A DNA stretch of 17,891 bases from an uncultured Allofournierella sp. (GCA_944382705.1 CALWNE010000030.1:1-17891); one strand, 5' to 3'. Numbered from the stretch's first letter, positions 1-7,810 are shown. Notes: a model not told the origin generated them from the sequence alone. Numbers and translations: made by a program.

Positions 1-913
1 GGGCTTTTTTCAAATCAAACCAAACGCCGTCTGCCACCTGAGGCATATAGGCTTTCTGGTCCAGTGCCAGCTTTGCTTTGGCCAGCAGCACATCAATTTG
101 CAGCATTGCCTGGTAGCTGAACTGGAACATGGGCTCAATTTGGGCCACCTGGTCGGTGAAGGAGGCCAGAATCCGCTCAATCTCCGCCTTTTCCTGGCTG
201 CGCAGCTGCATGATTTTGGCGTTTGCCTCCACCACAGCAGTGGGCTCCACAAACACGGTGGAGCCGGTGGAAGAAACATCGTGAATCACGCCCCCTACCT
301 CGCCCCGGTACTCGGATTTTACCGGCACTACAAACCGGCCATTGCGCAGGGATACCACGGCATCCTGCAAAAACTTGTTGGTGGTGCTGTTTTTGATGAT
401 TTGGTCCAGCTTATCCCGTATGGAATTTTCCATGGCCTTAATCTTGCGGCGCACCTCAAAGAGGGTGTTGCTGGCGGTATCGGCCATTTCATCCGGCGAA
501 AGGATGGACTCGGAAATGCGTTTTTCCAGCGCAGGCTGGGGCGAAAGTGCATAAAACAGGTCGTCCACCGGCAGAAGGTCGTGCTCGGTGAGGTGGTACC
601 AGCTTACCAGATTCTGAAAGTTGCGCAGTGCACCTGCTACTTCCAGCAGCTCTGCCATGGAAAGAATGCCGCCCTTCACCGCACGGCTCACAATCTTATC
701 CACCTGCTGTACGCCGCCAAAGCGGGGGCTGCCGTTCTTGAGCAGCAAGGTATTGATGGCGTCGGTCTGCGAAAGGGCAAACCGCACCTCCTCCACCGTT
801 TCCCATGCAGGCTGCTGGCGCAGCAGGTCCTTGGTTTCGGCGCAAACAGCAAAACGCACCGCCTGCTCCAAAATTTTTTCCAGTTCCAGTGTTTTTAAGT
901 AACTTTGTTCCAT
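1..913 (-). CDS. mutS2: Endonuclease MutS2, N-terminal part (cut by window edge)
   Basis: The first 304 codons are visible; the protein (normally about 780-790 residues) continues past base 1. I see the start MEQSYLKTLELEKIL, which is typical of MutS2, then the helical core with VSLRNGRFVVPVKSEYRGEV and IHDVSSTGSTVFVEP, both hallmark stretches of the family around residues 190-230. The Walker ATPase and the C-terminal Smr nuclease domain lie outside the window. MutS2 proteins act on branched DNA to restrain recombination, and in Bacillus also rescue collided ribosomes; which role applies here is not visible. The ATG at 911-913 is preceded by AAGGAG. It follows recO by 61 bases on the same strand, probably as the last part of the same transcript. 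No frameshift is seen in the visible portion. Confidence 0.95.
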   Translation of the reverse strand, partial: MEQSYLKTLELEKILEQAVRFAVCAETKDLLRQQPAWETVEEVRFALSQTDAINTLLLKNGSPRFGGVQQVDKIVSRAVKGGILSMAELLEVAGALRNFQNLVSWYHLTEHDLLPVDDLFYALSPQPALEKRISESILSPDEMADTASNTLFEVRRKIKAMENSIRDKLDQIIKNSTTNKFLQDAVVSLRNGRFVVPVKSEYRGEVGGVIHDVSSTGSTVFVEPTAVVEANAKIMQLRSQEKAEIERILASFTDQVAQIEPMFQFSYQAMLQIDVLLAKAKLALDQKAYMPQVADGVWFDLKKA

Positions 914-974
914 GATTGCTCCTTGTTCTGCCCTGGCTGCGGCCCAAGAGGGCACCTTTGTACCGGGTAGCACC

Positions 975-1718
975 TCAGGCCAGCATGGCAGTTAAAAAAT
1001 CCAATGTTTTCATGGGTTTATCCAGATGCCGCAGGGCATAGGCCTGGGTTACCCTGCCCAGCTGTGCAAGGCTTTGGGGCGGTATTGCAAAGGAAAACAC
1101 CTTTTGATCCTCCACCAAAGCGATATGCCGCAGGGCGGTAAGGGCCGCTCCATCCAGATTTGGTGCCCGGTTCTGGCGGGCGCAGCAATCGCCGCACAGC
1201 AGCACGCCGGCCATGGGGTCAAAGTAAAAGCTGCCCCCATCGTAGGCATGGCAGCTTTGGCAGCAAAGCAGGTCCGGCCGGTAACCTGCCTCGCACACCG
1301 AGCGCAGTTCGTACACCGCTTTAATCTGCCGGATATCCTTTTTGTTTTCACTCAGCAGGTACAAGCTATTGAGCAGCAGCCGAAGCTGGGTGTCCGCCTC
1401 CTTGCCCATGGGGTTCAGAGCCATGGCGATTTCCGCCATATACATGGCCAGTGCCGTGGCTTCCATCCGCTCCCGAAGCCCAAAAAACACCTTGATTACC
1501 TGGGCGTCGTTCACCTGATGGATGGTTTTGCCGGCAAAGAGGGTGAATTCCGAATAGCAAAACAGCCCGCAGGCGCTGAAGAGCTTGCTTTTCAGCCGCA
1601 GGCTGCCCTTGGCAGATACCGAAAGCACCCCGTGTTCCGGCGTTAATATGGTGAGGATGCGGTCAGCTTCCCCCAGTTTCACCTCGCGCAGCACAAGGCC
1701 GGGTGTCACAAGTTCCAT
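975..1718 (-). CDS. recO: DNA repair protein RecO
   Basis: 247 residues, the usual RecO length. RecO works with RecR and RecF to load RecA on SSB-coated single-stranded DNA during gap repair. The N-terminal OB-fold (about residues 1-80) begins MELVTPGLVLREVKLGEADRI, typical of the family, and is followed by a helical domain. A zinc site is intact: C153-x2-C156 and C175-x2-C178, flanking FYFDPMAGVLLC. The frame stays open upstream to 1874, but I chose the ATG at 1718 because it begins the family N-terminus and has GAAAGGA just upstream. The first 56 bases overlap the end of the yqzL-like gene in another frame, so the two are probably translationally coupled. The position after era/yqzL matches the Bacillus order. 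Confidence 0.95.
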   Translation of the reverse strand: MELVTPGLVLREVKLGEADRILTILTPEHGVLSVSAKGSLRLKSKLFSACGLFCYSEFTLFAGKTIHQVNDAQVIKVFFGLRERMEATALAMYMAEIAMALNPMGKEADTQLRLLLNSLYLLSENKKDIRQIKAVYELRSVCEAGYRPDLLCCQSCHAYDGGSFYFDPMAGVLLCGDCCARQNRAPNLDGAALTALRHIALVEDQKVFSFAIPPQSLAQLGRVTQAYALRHLDKPMKTLDFLTAMLA

Positions 1719-1830
1719 AGTGTTCCTTTCCGGCAGAATCAGGCGACTGGCTGCACTGCTGTTTGTAGCGCAGATACGCCTGTATCTCTCCCGTAGATTC
1801 AAATGCCTTCCAGGTTGCCTGGGTATCCAT
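1663..1830 (-). CDS. yqzL: Small YqzL-like protein
   Basis: 55 residues starting MDTQATWKAFESTGEIQAYL. The block WKAFESTG-(4)-YLRYKQ resembles the small uncharacterised YqzL family, which sits between era and recO in Bacillus, exactly as here. A very strong ribosome site, AAGGAGGA (1838-1845), lies 7 bases before the ATG at 1830, so the reading is well supported although the protein is tiny. Function is unknown. The last 18 or so codons overlap the start of recO in a different frame and look low in conservation (rich in G, R, C), so the functional part is probably the first 35 residues. The overlap suggests coupling of recO translation to this gene. Confidence 0.72.
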   Translation of the reverse strand: MDTQATWKAFESTGEIQAYLRYKQQCSQSPDSAGKEHYGTCDTRPCAARGETGGS

Positions 1831-1837
1831 GGCAGCT

Positions 1838-1845
1838 TCCTCCTT
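1838..1845 (-). promoter_or_regulatory. Strong Shine-Dalgarno of the yqzL-like gene
   Basis: On the minus strand this reads AAGGAGGA, 7 bases before the ATG at 1830. It decides that the small frame is translated and fixes its start; the longer upstream extension of the same frame (to 1872) has no comparable site. Confidence 0.75.
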
Positions 1846-1909
1846 CTGGGCTTTTTTGTTACTATGACCCACAAGGCGCCTGTTTATGCACAGGCCACGC
1901 TGCGCCGGA

Positions 1910-2809
1910 TTAGTTGGTTTGACGGAACCCGAAATCGTTCAGCAGAAAATCGCTGTCACGCCAGTCATCCTTCACCTTGACCCAGCACTGTAAATTTACC
2001 TTAGAACCCAGAAAGTCTTCGCAGTCCAGCCGTGCCTGGCTGGCAATTTTTTTGAGCATCTGGCCACCCTTGCCAATGACCATGCCCTTGTGGCTCTTGC
2101 GCTCACAATAGATGTTTACATCAATATCAATGATGTTTTTATCGGTTCGTTCCTTGAACCGTTCCACCGTAACGGCAATGCCGTGGGGGATTTCGTCGTA
2201 CAGGTTCAGCAGCATCTTTTCACGAATGATTTCGCTTACCAGTGCCTTTTCCGGCAGGTCGGTGTAGGCATCTTCCGGGAAGAAATGCGGCCCTTCCTGG
2301 GCATATTTGGCCAGCACGGCAAACAAATCTTCACAGCCTTCGTCTGCACGCACGCTGGTGGCATAAACGGCCTCAAATACGCCAAGCTGCTCCAGCTGGG
2401 CCTTGCGCTCGTCCAGATCCTTGTCCCGCTTGAGGGTATCGGTTTTGTTAATAACCGCAATGGCCGGCCCCCCGCTGGATTTCAGGGCGGAAATCATGGC
2501 CTGTTCTGCCTCGGTCAGTTCGCCGTAAGGCTCAAACAGCATCATGCTCACATCCACATCCGCCACCGAGTCGCTGGCAGCTTTGCTCATCCGTTCGCCC
2601 AGCTTGGTGCGGGGAATGTGCACGCCGGGGGTATCCAGCAAAACATACTGCACCGGGCCTTTGGTTACAATGCCTGTGATGCGGGTGCGGGTGGTTTGAG
2701 GCTTGGAGGTAACAATCGCTACCTTTTCGCCCACCAGTCGGTTGGTCAGGCTGGATTTGCCCACATTGGGCCGGCCCACCAGGGCCACAAATACAGAAGA
2801 TGTCTCCAC
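1910..2809 (-). CDS. era: Ribosome-associated GTPase Era
   Basis: 299 residues with a GTG start. Era binds the 3' end of 16S rRNA and assists 30S assembly. GTPase motifs are all present: G1 GRPNVGKS (12-19), the G2 region QTTRTRITG (38-46), G3 DTPG (59-62) and G4 NKTD (121-124). The C-terminal KH RNA-binding domain carries GMVIGKGGQMLKKI. The frame stays open to an ATG at 3070, deep inside dgkA, but the family N-terminus begins at the GTG (2807-2809), which has AGAGGAT six bases upstream inside the end of dgkA; translation is therefore probably coupled to dgkA, whose stop is only 4 bases away. The cdd gene often found between dgkA and era is absent. Confidence 0.97.
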   Translation of the reverse strand: METSSVFVALVGRPNVGKSSLTNRLVGEKVAIVTSKPQTTRTRITGIVTKGPVQYVLLDTPGVHIPRTKLGERMSKAASDSVADVDVSMMLFEPYGELTEAEQAMISALKSSGGPAIAVINKTDTLKRDKDLDERKAQLEQLGVFEAVYATSVRADEGCEDLFAVLAKYAQEGPHFFPEDAYTDLPEKALVSEIIREKMLLNLYDEIPHGIAVTVERFKERTDKNIIDIDVNIYCERKSHKGMVIGKGGQMLKKIASQARLDCEDFLGSKVNLQCWVKVKDDWRDSDFLLNDFGFRQTN

Positions 2810-2813
2810 GCTT

Positions 2814-3281
2814 TTATCCTCTCTTTTTTGGTATGCAAACAAAACATACTGCTGCCGGCACACTGGCCGCCAGCAGGCAGATTGCCCAGGGCCGGGCTGC
2901 AAACCAGGCCAGCATCCGGGCAAGAACCGCAGGCTGCCAGAACAGCACCACGCCCACACAGGCAGCGGCAATGCTGAACACCAGCACTGCCCCTGCCGCC
3001 ATATCCTTTGCGGCTCCTGCGGTTTCCCAGTGGGCAGCGTCCGGCTGGTGCACCGCCCGTTCCAGGGCACTGTTCATCAGTTCCAGGGCCATTACGCCCC
3101 CAATGCACAAAAACAGCAGGGCATATTCCACCGGGCTAAAGGTGTAGAACCGGCTGAACACCAGCACATACGCCGCTGCGCAGCAATGAAACCGCAGATT
3201 GCGTTCCTGCCGTAATGCGGCCCCAATGCCCTGGGCAGCGTAGCCAAAGCCCGCAAAAAAACGCTTTATCTCAGTTTTCAT
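2814..3281 (-). CDS. dgkA: Diacylglycerol/undecaprenol kinase (DgkA family)
   Basis: 155 residues; small integral membrane kinase that in Gram-positives phosphorylates undecaprenol to recycle the cell-wall lipid carrier. Family motifs: RQERNLRFH (24-32), ALELMNSALE (65-74) and AKDMAAGAVLV (91-101). Aligning to the E. coli enzyme without gaps, E67, N70, E74, K92 and D93 match E69, N72, E76, K94 and D95. The position of E. coli D80, normally Asp (the VD of the motif), is His here (H78). Hydrophobic segments lie at about 33-46, 52-68, 96-115 and an extra one at about 130-149, making the protein longer than the usual 120-140 residues. It overlaps ybeY by 11 bases and precedes era by 4. Confidence 0.9.
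   Translation of the reverse strand: MKTEIKRFFAGFGYAAQGIGAALRQERNLRFHCCAAAYVLVFSRFYTFSPVEYALLFLCIGGVMALELMNSALERAVHQPDAAHWETAGAAKDMAAGAVLVFSIAAACVGVVLFWQPAVLARMLAWFAARPWAICLLAASVPAAVCFVCIPKKRG
2816..2822 (-). promoter_or_regulatory. Ribosome site fixing the GTG start of era
   Basis: The minus strand reads AGAGGAT, with 6 bases before the GTG at 2807-2809. The site overlaps the stop codon region of dgkA, consistent with coupled translation, and excludes the longer ATG reading from 3070. Confidence 0.7.
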
Positions 3282-3771
3282 CCGCAGTATAAGACACGGT
3301 ACGGGGCAGACCCAGCTGCACCAGCACTGCCTCCTCCTTCTCTCTCATGCGCACCGCCTCCAGGCCGCCAGCCTCGTGGTCGTAGCCCAGCAGGTGCAGC
3401 ATGGAATGAACGGTAAGGAAGGCCACCTCACGCTGGAGCGCATGGCCGTAGAGTTCGGCCTGTTCCATGGCTTTTTCCATGGAAATTACAATATCCCCCA
3501 GCATGAGTGCGCCGGTGTCTTCGTTTTTGTCGTACACACCATCCTGCCCCAGAGGAAAGCTGAGCACATCGGTGGGCATATCCTTGCCACGATAATGGCA
3601 ATTCAACTCTTGAATGGACTTGTTGTCCACAAAGGTCACACTGATTTCAGCCGAACCGGGGAATTTTTCGTATTCCAGCACCGCATTGCAGCTGCGGCGG
3701 ATGAGAATACGCATACCAGACGGGATTTTAACCGCCTTTTGCTGATTTGTGATATACACCTTATTGGACAT
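3271..3771 (-). CDS. ybeY: Endoribonuclease YbeY (16S rRNA maturation)
   Basis: 166 residues. YbeY is a metal-dependent RNase needed for 16S rRNA 3'-end processing and ribosome quality control. The diagnostic metal site is intact: H122-(3)-H126-(5)-H132 in HSMLHLLGYDH. Upstream it has the expected NxxYRGKDMPTDVLSFP block (57-73) and LGDIVIS (91-97). The ATG at 3771 is preceded by AAGGAG. It lies 102 bases after phoH and overlaps dgkA by 11 bases. In many relatives pgpH (yqfF) sits between phoH and ybeY; here that space holds only a hairpin. Confidence 0.97.
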   Translation of the reverse strand: MSNKVYITNQQKAVKIPSGMRILIRRSCNAVLEYEKFPGSAEISVTFVDNKSIQELNCHYRGKDMPTDVLSFPLGQDGVYDKNEDTGALMLGDIVISMEKAMEQAELYGHALQREVAFLTVHSMLHLLGYDHEAGGLEAVRMREKEEAVLVQLGLPRTVSYTADEN

Positions 3772-3833
3772 TTGCTTTGACTCCTTAATTTTGCTTATGC
3801 TTTATGGTTCTGCTTTAACTTTTTAACTATGTA

Positions 3834-3863
3834 GGGCAAATCCGGGCCTGTGCCGTTTTGCCC
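3834..3863 (-). other. Hairpin between phoH and ybeY
   Basis: GGGCAAA (3834-3840) pairs perfectly with TTTGCCC (3857-3863), with an inner CGG/CCG extension. No U-run follows on the minus strand, so it is not a typical terminator; it could be an RNA processing site, a partial attenuator, or a scar left where pgpH usually lies. Confidence 0.4.
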
Positions 3864-3873
3864 TTTGCTGGTT

Positions 3874-4845
3874 TCAGCCGTTTTTGCGGCCACGGGAAGC
3901 AGCTGCCCGGTCGTAAGCTTTTACAATTTCCTGCACAAGACGATGGCGAACCACATCTTTTTCAGAAAAATATACCCGCCCAATGCCTTCCACATGGCGC
4001 AGCACATGGAGCGCATCCACCAAGCCGCTGCGGCTTTTATCCGGCAGGTCAATCTGGGTAATGTCGCCGGTAACCACTGCTTTGCTGCCGGTGCCCATGC
4101 GGGTAAGAAACATCTTCATCTGTTCCGGGGTGGTGTTCTGGGCTTCGTCCAGAATGATGAACGCATCATCCAGCGTTCGGCCACGCATATAGGCAAGGGG
4201 TGCCACCTCAATGGTTTGCTTTTCCTGCAAACGCTGAAAGGTCTCTGGACCCAGCATATCGTACAAACCGTCGTAAAGGGGCCGCAGGTAGGGGTCTACC
4301 TTGTTTTGCAGGTCACCGGGCAGAAACCCCAGCTTTTCGCCTGCTTCCACCGCCGGGCGGGTAAGGATAATCCGGCTGATTTCTTTACTCTTAAACGCTT
4401 TTACTGCCATGGCCACTGCCAGGTAGGTTTTACCGGTACCTGCGGGGCCTACACCAAAGGTAATGGCATTCTTGCGAATGGCCTGCAAATATTCCTTCTG
4501 GCCCAGGGTCTTGGGGCGGATGGGCCTTCCCTTTGCGGTAATGGCCACAAAATCCTCGGTAAGCTCCTGCACACGGGTTTCTTCCCCTGCATCGGCCAGG
4601 CTGATGCAGTAGCGCACCGTCTGCTCCTCCAGAGGGGTATGGTTTTCCAGCAGGGTCAGCATGGCATCCACTGCCCGCCCGGCAGCGGCCACCGCATCCG
4701 GCTCACCGCTGAGTTTCAGCTCGGTACCCCTGCACACTGCCGTGATTCCAAAGCTGCTTTCCAACATTCGGATATTTTCATCACAGCTGCCAAAGATGGC
4801 CAGAGCCGTGTCGATGCTGTTGAGTTCGATTCGTTTTTCAGCCAT
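3874..4845 (-). CDS. phoH: PhoH-family ATPase (PhoH-like/PhoL)
   Basis: 323 residues. PhoH proteins are P-loop ATPases, probably RNA-linked; the exact role is unsettled. The N-terminal 100 residues contain a KH-like region (IRMLESSFGITAVCRGTELKLSG), followed by the ATPase domain with Walker A GPAGTGKT (133-140) and Walker B IILDEAQN (230-237), then VVTGDITQIDLP (257-268), all typical. The frame is open to 4941, but the ATG at 4845 begins the family N-terminus (MAEKRIEL) and has AGGTG upstream; the longer reading would run into the promoter. It is separated from yqfD by 221 bases containing a sigma-A-like promoter, so it can be transcribed apart from the sporulation genes. Confidence 0.95.
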   Translation of the reverse strand: MAEKRIELNSIDTALAIFGSCDENIRMLESSFGITAVCRGTELKLSGEPDAVAAAGRAVDAMLTLLENHTPLEEQTVRYCISLADAGEETRVQELTEDFVAITAKGRPIRPKTLGQKEYLQAIRKNAITFGVGPAGTGKTYLAVAMAVKAFKSKEISRIILTRPAVEAGEKLGFLPGDLQNKVDPYLRPLYDGLYDMLGPETFQRLQEKQTIEVAPLAYMRGRTLDDAFIILDEAQNTTPEQMKMFLTRMGTGSKAVVTGDITQIDLPDKSRSGLVDALHVLRHVEGIGRVYFSEKDVVRHRLVQEIVKAYDRAAASRGRKNG

Positions 4846-4981
4846 TTTACACCTGCTTTTTTGGGTTATTCTATCGGTTTTTTTATCGGCGCCCACTGCC
4901 TTTTGGGGGCTGCCATCATCGCTGGTTCCCATCCAGGGCACTTAGTCCATTCCAGAACCAGCAAATATTTTTCCAGCAAAT

Positions 4982-5009
4982 ATTATAGCACAAATTTTCC
5001 GCTTGGGAA
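4982..5009 (-). promoter_or_regulatory. Sigma-A-type promoter upstream of phoH
   Basis: On the minus strand: -35 TTCCCA (5004-5009), 16-base spacer, perfect -10 TATAAT (4982-4987). It lies about 137 bases before the phoH start and would drive phoH-ybeY-dgkA-era-yqzL-recO independently of yqfC/yqfD. The -10 is consensus; the -35 matches 4 of 6. Confidence 0.65.
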
Positions 5010-5066
5010 CTGTATTTTTAGGTAAAATCAGCATTTTTGTGTTTTTTTGCGTCACAAAGTGTCAAT

Positions 5067-6236
5067 CTATTCGCCACTGCTCTCCTGACGCTGCACCAAA
5101 TCGGCTGTAAATTTTACCCAAAGGGTGTATTCCACCTGATTTTCCTGCTGCTGCCAATCCTCCTCATGCTCCAAAATCACCGCATCCGGAAACTGCTGGT
5201 ACAGCTGCTGGTAACAGGCCATGCGGGCATAGTCTGCGGCCTGCTGGTCCGTAAGCTGTACCTGCACCGTACTGCGTGGCACAATCAGAGTCCGCTCCAC
5301 CGTGGCCGGCAGTGTAAACCCAAACACCTGCAAGGGGCTGCGCTGGGTGCTGCTGAGGGCCTGAGCCTGCTGGGGCTGGCTGCCCCATTCAAACCGCCGG
5401 CCAAGCAGCTGGATTGCCAGATGCTCCTGTACCCCTTGCTGGGCCACCAGCGCATGGTAGGTGAGCGGCTGGCTGCACTGGTAGACCTTTTGCACCTGGG
5501 CCAAAGCGCTTCCCTTGGCGTGGGTAGGAATATGGGCACCGGTGCGGTCGGTGCGCCATCCTTGAATCAACACCTCCCCCTCTGCCACAGTTTGCCCCTT
5601 TTTCTTGGCGGCAATTCCCTGTTCTGTGTTTACCTCCAGCAGCAGACCGTCCGCTTTAGCCAGCAAGTCGCCGGGTTCGGTGCCTTCAATGGCAGGTTTC
5701 TGAGCGGCCGGTGCAGCCTCAACCACCAGTCTGCCCCGGTTGAAATTCAGTGCCACCCAGGCAAAGTCCGGCTGCTGGCTCAGCAGCAGTTTTTCTGCTC
5801 GGCGCACCGTTTCCTGGTTTAAAACAGCGCCCTCCTCAATATGCATGGAGTAAAGGCCCTGGCGCAGCTGCTGGCGCTGGAAATCGGTAAGACTTTCGGA
5901 CCAGCGCACCGCCCATACCACCTGCCCAAACGCCAGCACTGCCACCCAAAACAGCACCGGCCCCACAAGCATACCCCACCGACCGCGGAGCCAGCGCACA
6001 CGAAACCAAAGTCCCCTCCGGCGCTCCACCCGCAAACGGGTGCGGCAGCTGCGGCCCACCTGGGCTGCTCTGCGGTAATGCCGGGCAGGCACTAGCCCCT
6101 GCACCCCGCCGGGTATGGGCACCAGGTTGCTGATGGGCAGCCCCTGCTGGGTGCACACATCAATAAAATGTTCGTAGCGCCCCCCCAGTGCTGTAAATTC
6201 CACCTGGGCCATGGCTCTCTGCCAGATGCCTTTCAT
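5067..6236 (-). CDS. yqfD: Sporulation protein YqfD
   Basis: 389 residues, normal for YqfD, a sporulation-associated membrane protein made in the mother cell in Bacillus; its molecular function is not well defined. The N-terminal soluble part (1-85) is followed by one membrane segment (about 88-110) flanked by many Arg residues, and then a long extracytoplasmic portion containing the family-like stretch LLLEVNTEQGIAAKKKGQTVAEGEVLIQG. The C-terminal third is Gln-rich (QQLYQQF, EEDWQQQENQVEY). The start codon overlaps the yqfC stop in an ATGA arrangement, so the pair is translationally coupled. Part of the identification rests on the position between yqfC and phoH. Confidence 0.88.
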   Translation of the reverse strand: MKGIWQRAMAQVEFTALGGRYEHFIDVCTQQGLPISNLVPIPGGVQGLVPARHYRRAAQVGRSCRTRLRVERRRGLWFRVRWLRGRWGMLVGPVLFWVAVLAFGQVVWAVRWSESLTDFQRQQLRQGLYSMHIEEGAVLNQETVRRAEKLLLSQQPDFAWVALNFNRGRLVVEAAPAAQKPAIEGTEPGDLLAKADGLLLEVNTEQGIAAKKKGQTVAEGEVLIQGWRTDRTGAHIPTHAKGSALAQVQKVYQCSQPLTYHALVAQQGVQEHLAIQLLGRRFEWGSQPQQAQALSSTQRSPLQVFGFTLPATVERTLIVPRSTVQVQLTDQQAADYARMACYQQLYQQFPDAVILEHEEDWQQQENQVEYTLWVKFTADLVQRQESSGE

Positions 6237-6547
6237 TCCCGTCCCCTCCCTTTACGGCCGCTGTATGCCAGCTCTGCGGTGGTAACCTGTCCTTCCAGCA
6301 GCATACGCTGTCGGGTAATGCCCACAAGCCGCAGATTTTTACCAAACAGGCACACCTGCCAGGACCCCATATCCAGCCGGATGCACTGACTGTCGTACCC
6401 AAGAATGCGGCGGCAGTTCTCAATTTCCACCTGACCCTGGCAGTTGATGTGCAAAATTGGCTGCCGATAAAATTCCCTCGGCGGTTGACCGGTCAGCTGA
6501 CGCAGCGTCTGCCCCAGGGATGCACGGCTCTTTTTGGCTCGTTTCAT
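6233..6547 (-). CDS. yqfC: Sporulation protein YqfC (YabP/YqfC family)
   Basis: 104 residues, normal size. Recognisable family block: REFYRQPILHINCQGQVEIENCRRILGYDSQCIRLD, then a beta-rich end with VCLFGKNLRLVGITRQRMLLEGQVTT, as in the YabP/YqfC proteins of spore formers. Ribosome site AGGGGGAA is close to the ATG at 6547. It overlaps yqfD by 4 bases and is divergent from the ylbJ-like gene, with 63 bases between. A weak match to a sigma-E-type promoter (TCATAGA, 14 bases, CAGATAAA) can be drawn in that gap on the minus strand; I regard it as suggestive only, though yqfC/yqfD are sporulation genes in Bacillus. Confidence 0.9.
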   Translation of the reverse strand: MKRAKKSRASLGQTLRQLTGQPPREFYRQPILHINCQGQVEIENCRRILGYDSQCIRLDMGSWQVCLFGKNLRLVGITRQRMLLEGQVTTAELAYSGRKGRGRE

Positions 6548-6610
6548 ATCGGTTCCCCCTTTTATCTGTTACCTATCGCATTTCTATGACCGGAAAGGAG
6601 TATTCATTCT

Positions 6611-7732
6611 ATGAACCAATCGAACCAACCCTCTCTCACCGCTGCCAGCGTCTGGGGCATTGCCTGGGGCGTTGCCTCGGTGGGCATGCTTGCCCTTCTT
6701 TGTTTGCAGGCCCAGCTTAGCGTGGAGGGGGTGCAGGCCGGTTTTGCGCTGTGCTACCGCAGTGTGTTGCCTGCGCTGTTTCCGTTTTTTGTGGTGTCTC
6801 ATTTAATCATCGCCAGTCCGCTTTCCAACTGGTTAGGAATTATTGCCCTGCCTTACACCCATGGGATTTTAGGTATCCAGTCATCCAAAGCCGGCAGTGC
6901 GCTGCTGCTTGGCTGGCTGGGAGGTTTTGGGGTGGCGGCAGCTTCTGTTTCCCAGCTGTATCAACAGGGAGACATCTCCCGCCGAGATGGCTCGGTGCTA
7001 CTGGTTTGTTCGGTGGGGTCCGGTCCTGCCTTTGTGGTTACCTCGGTGGGTATGCTGATGCTGGGACGCCCCGCCGCTGGCTTATGCCTGTGGCTGGCTT
7101 TGCTGGGAGCCAATCTGGTGGCAGGCGCAGTTGCAGCACAGCTCATGTCCCGCCAACCGGCTGGTACCGCCCCCAGGCCCATTGCGCAGGAGCACGCCGC
7201 CCCCAGCCTGCCTTTGGCAATGGCCAGCGCCCTGAAATCCAGCCTGAATGTGTGCGGGTTTGTACTGTTTTTTTCTGCCTTGCAGGGCAGCCTTACGCCT
7301 TTATTGCCCGCTCATCCTGCCCTGCGTGCAGCGCTTGCAGGTTTGCTGGAGGTAACGGGCGGCTGCCAGGCGTTTGCAACGCTGGGAGGCAGCCTTGGGC
7401 TGCTGGGCTGCTGTGGTGTACTCAGTTTGCAAAGCGTTTCGGTCCTTCTCCAGGTACGAGCCCTTACAGCGCCGGAGCTTTCGCTGCTTCCTCTGCTGGC
7501 GGTGCGCCCGGTACACCTTGTGCTAAGTGTGGGATTGTTTAAACTGCTTGCGGGCCAAATACCCGGCGCACAAGCGGCTGTAAGCACCTTGGCCCCGCAG
7601 GTCATTCCCCGGCTGCGCTGTGCGCCGGACGCAGCCCTGGTGGTATTTTGGGTTTGCTGTATCGTGTTGCTGGCACTGCACCCCAGCCACACGCCCCGCC
7701 CAGCCAAACCGGGGAAATCTGCCATAAAATGA
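6611..7732 (+). CDS. ylbJ: YlbJ/SpoVV-like sporulation membrane protein
   Basis: 373 residues, almost entirely hydrophobic with about nine to ten probable membrane segments. The pattern SVLPALFPFFVVSHLI (51-66), GWLGGFGVAAASVSQLYQQG (100-119, where relatives have a G-x-P-x-G-A turn) and CSVGSGPAFVVTSVGMLMLG (about 132-151) matches YlbJ and related nucleoside-recognition (Gate) domain proteins. In Bacillus YlbJ (SpoVV) moves dipicolinic acid toward the forespore. The ATG at 6611 has AAGGAG 10 bases upstream. It is divergent from yqfC/yqfD, another sporulation pair, which supports a sporulation role. It could instead be another transporter of the same fold. There is no clear hairpin terminator before the tRNA promoter at 7742. 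Confidence 0.75.
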   Translation: MNQSNQPSLTAASVWGIAWGVASVGMLALLCLQAQLSVEGVQAGFALCYRSVLPALFPFFVVSHLIIASPLSNWLGIIALPYTHGILGIQSSKAGSALLLGWLGGFGVAAASVSQLYQQGDISRRDGSVLLVCSVGSGPAFVVTSVGMLMLGRPAAGLCLWLALLGANLVAGAVAAQLMSRQPAGTAPRPIAQEHAAPSLPLAMASALKSSLNVCGFVLFFSALQGSLTPLLPAHPALRAALAGLLEVTGGCQAFATLGGSLGLLGCCGVLSLQSVSVLLQVRALTAPELSLLPLLAVRPVHLVLSVGLFKLLAGQIPGAQAAVSTLAPQVIPRLRCAPDAALVVFWVCCIVLLALHPSHTPRPAKPGKSAIK

Positions 7733-7741
7733 AACTGCCTC

Positions 7742-7770
7742 TTGACGGGATATATTTTTTTCGGTATTAT
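7742..7770 (+). promoter_or_regulatory. Promoter of tRNA-Thr
   Basis: -35 TTGACG (7742-7747), 17-base spacer, -10 TATTAT (7765-7770), about 40 bases before the mature tRNA. Near consensus, as expected for a stable RNA gene. Confidence 0.85.
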
Positions 7771-7810
7771 ATTACTTGCCCACCCTGGTAAAACCCGGTG
7801 TTGTCAAGTT

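Noticed and set aside
98..898. 266-codon plus-strand frame over mutS2
   Set aside because: Shadow of mutS2, whose frame is open but cut by the window edge.
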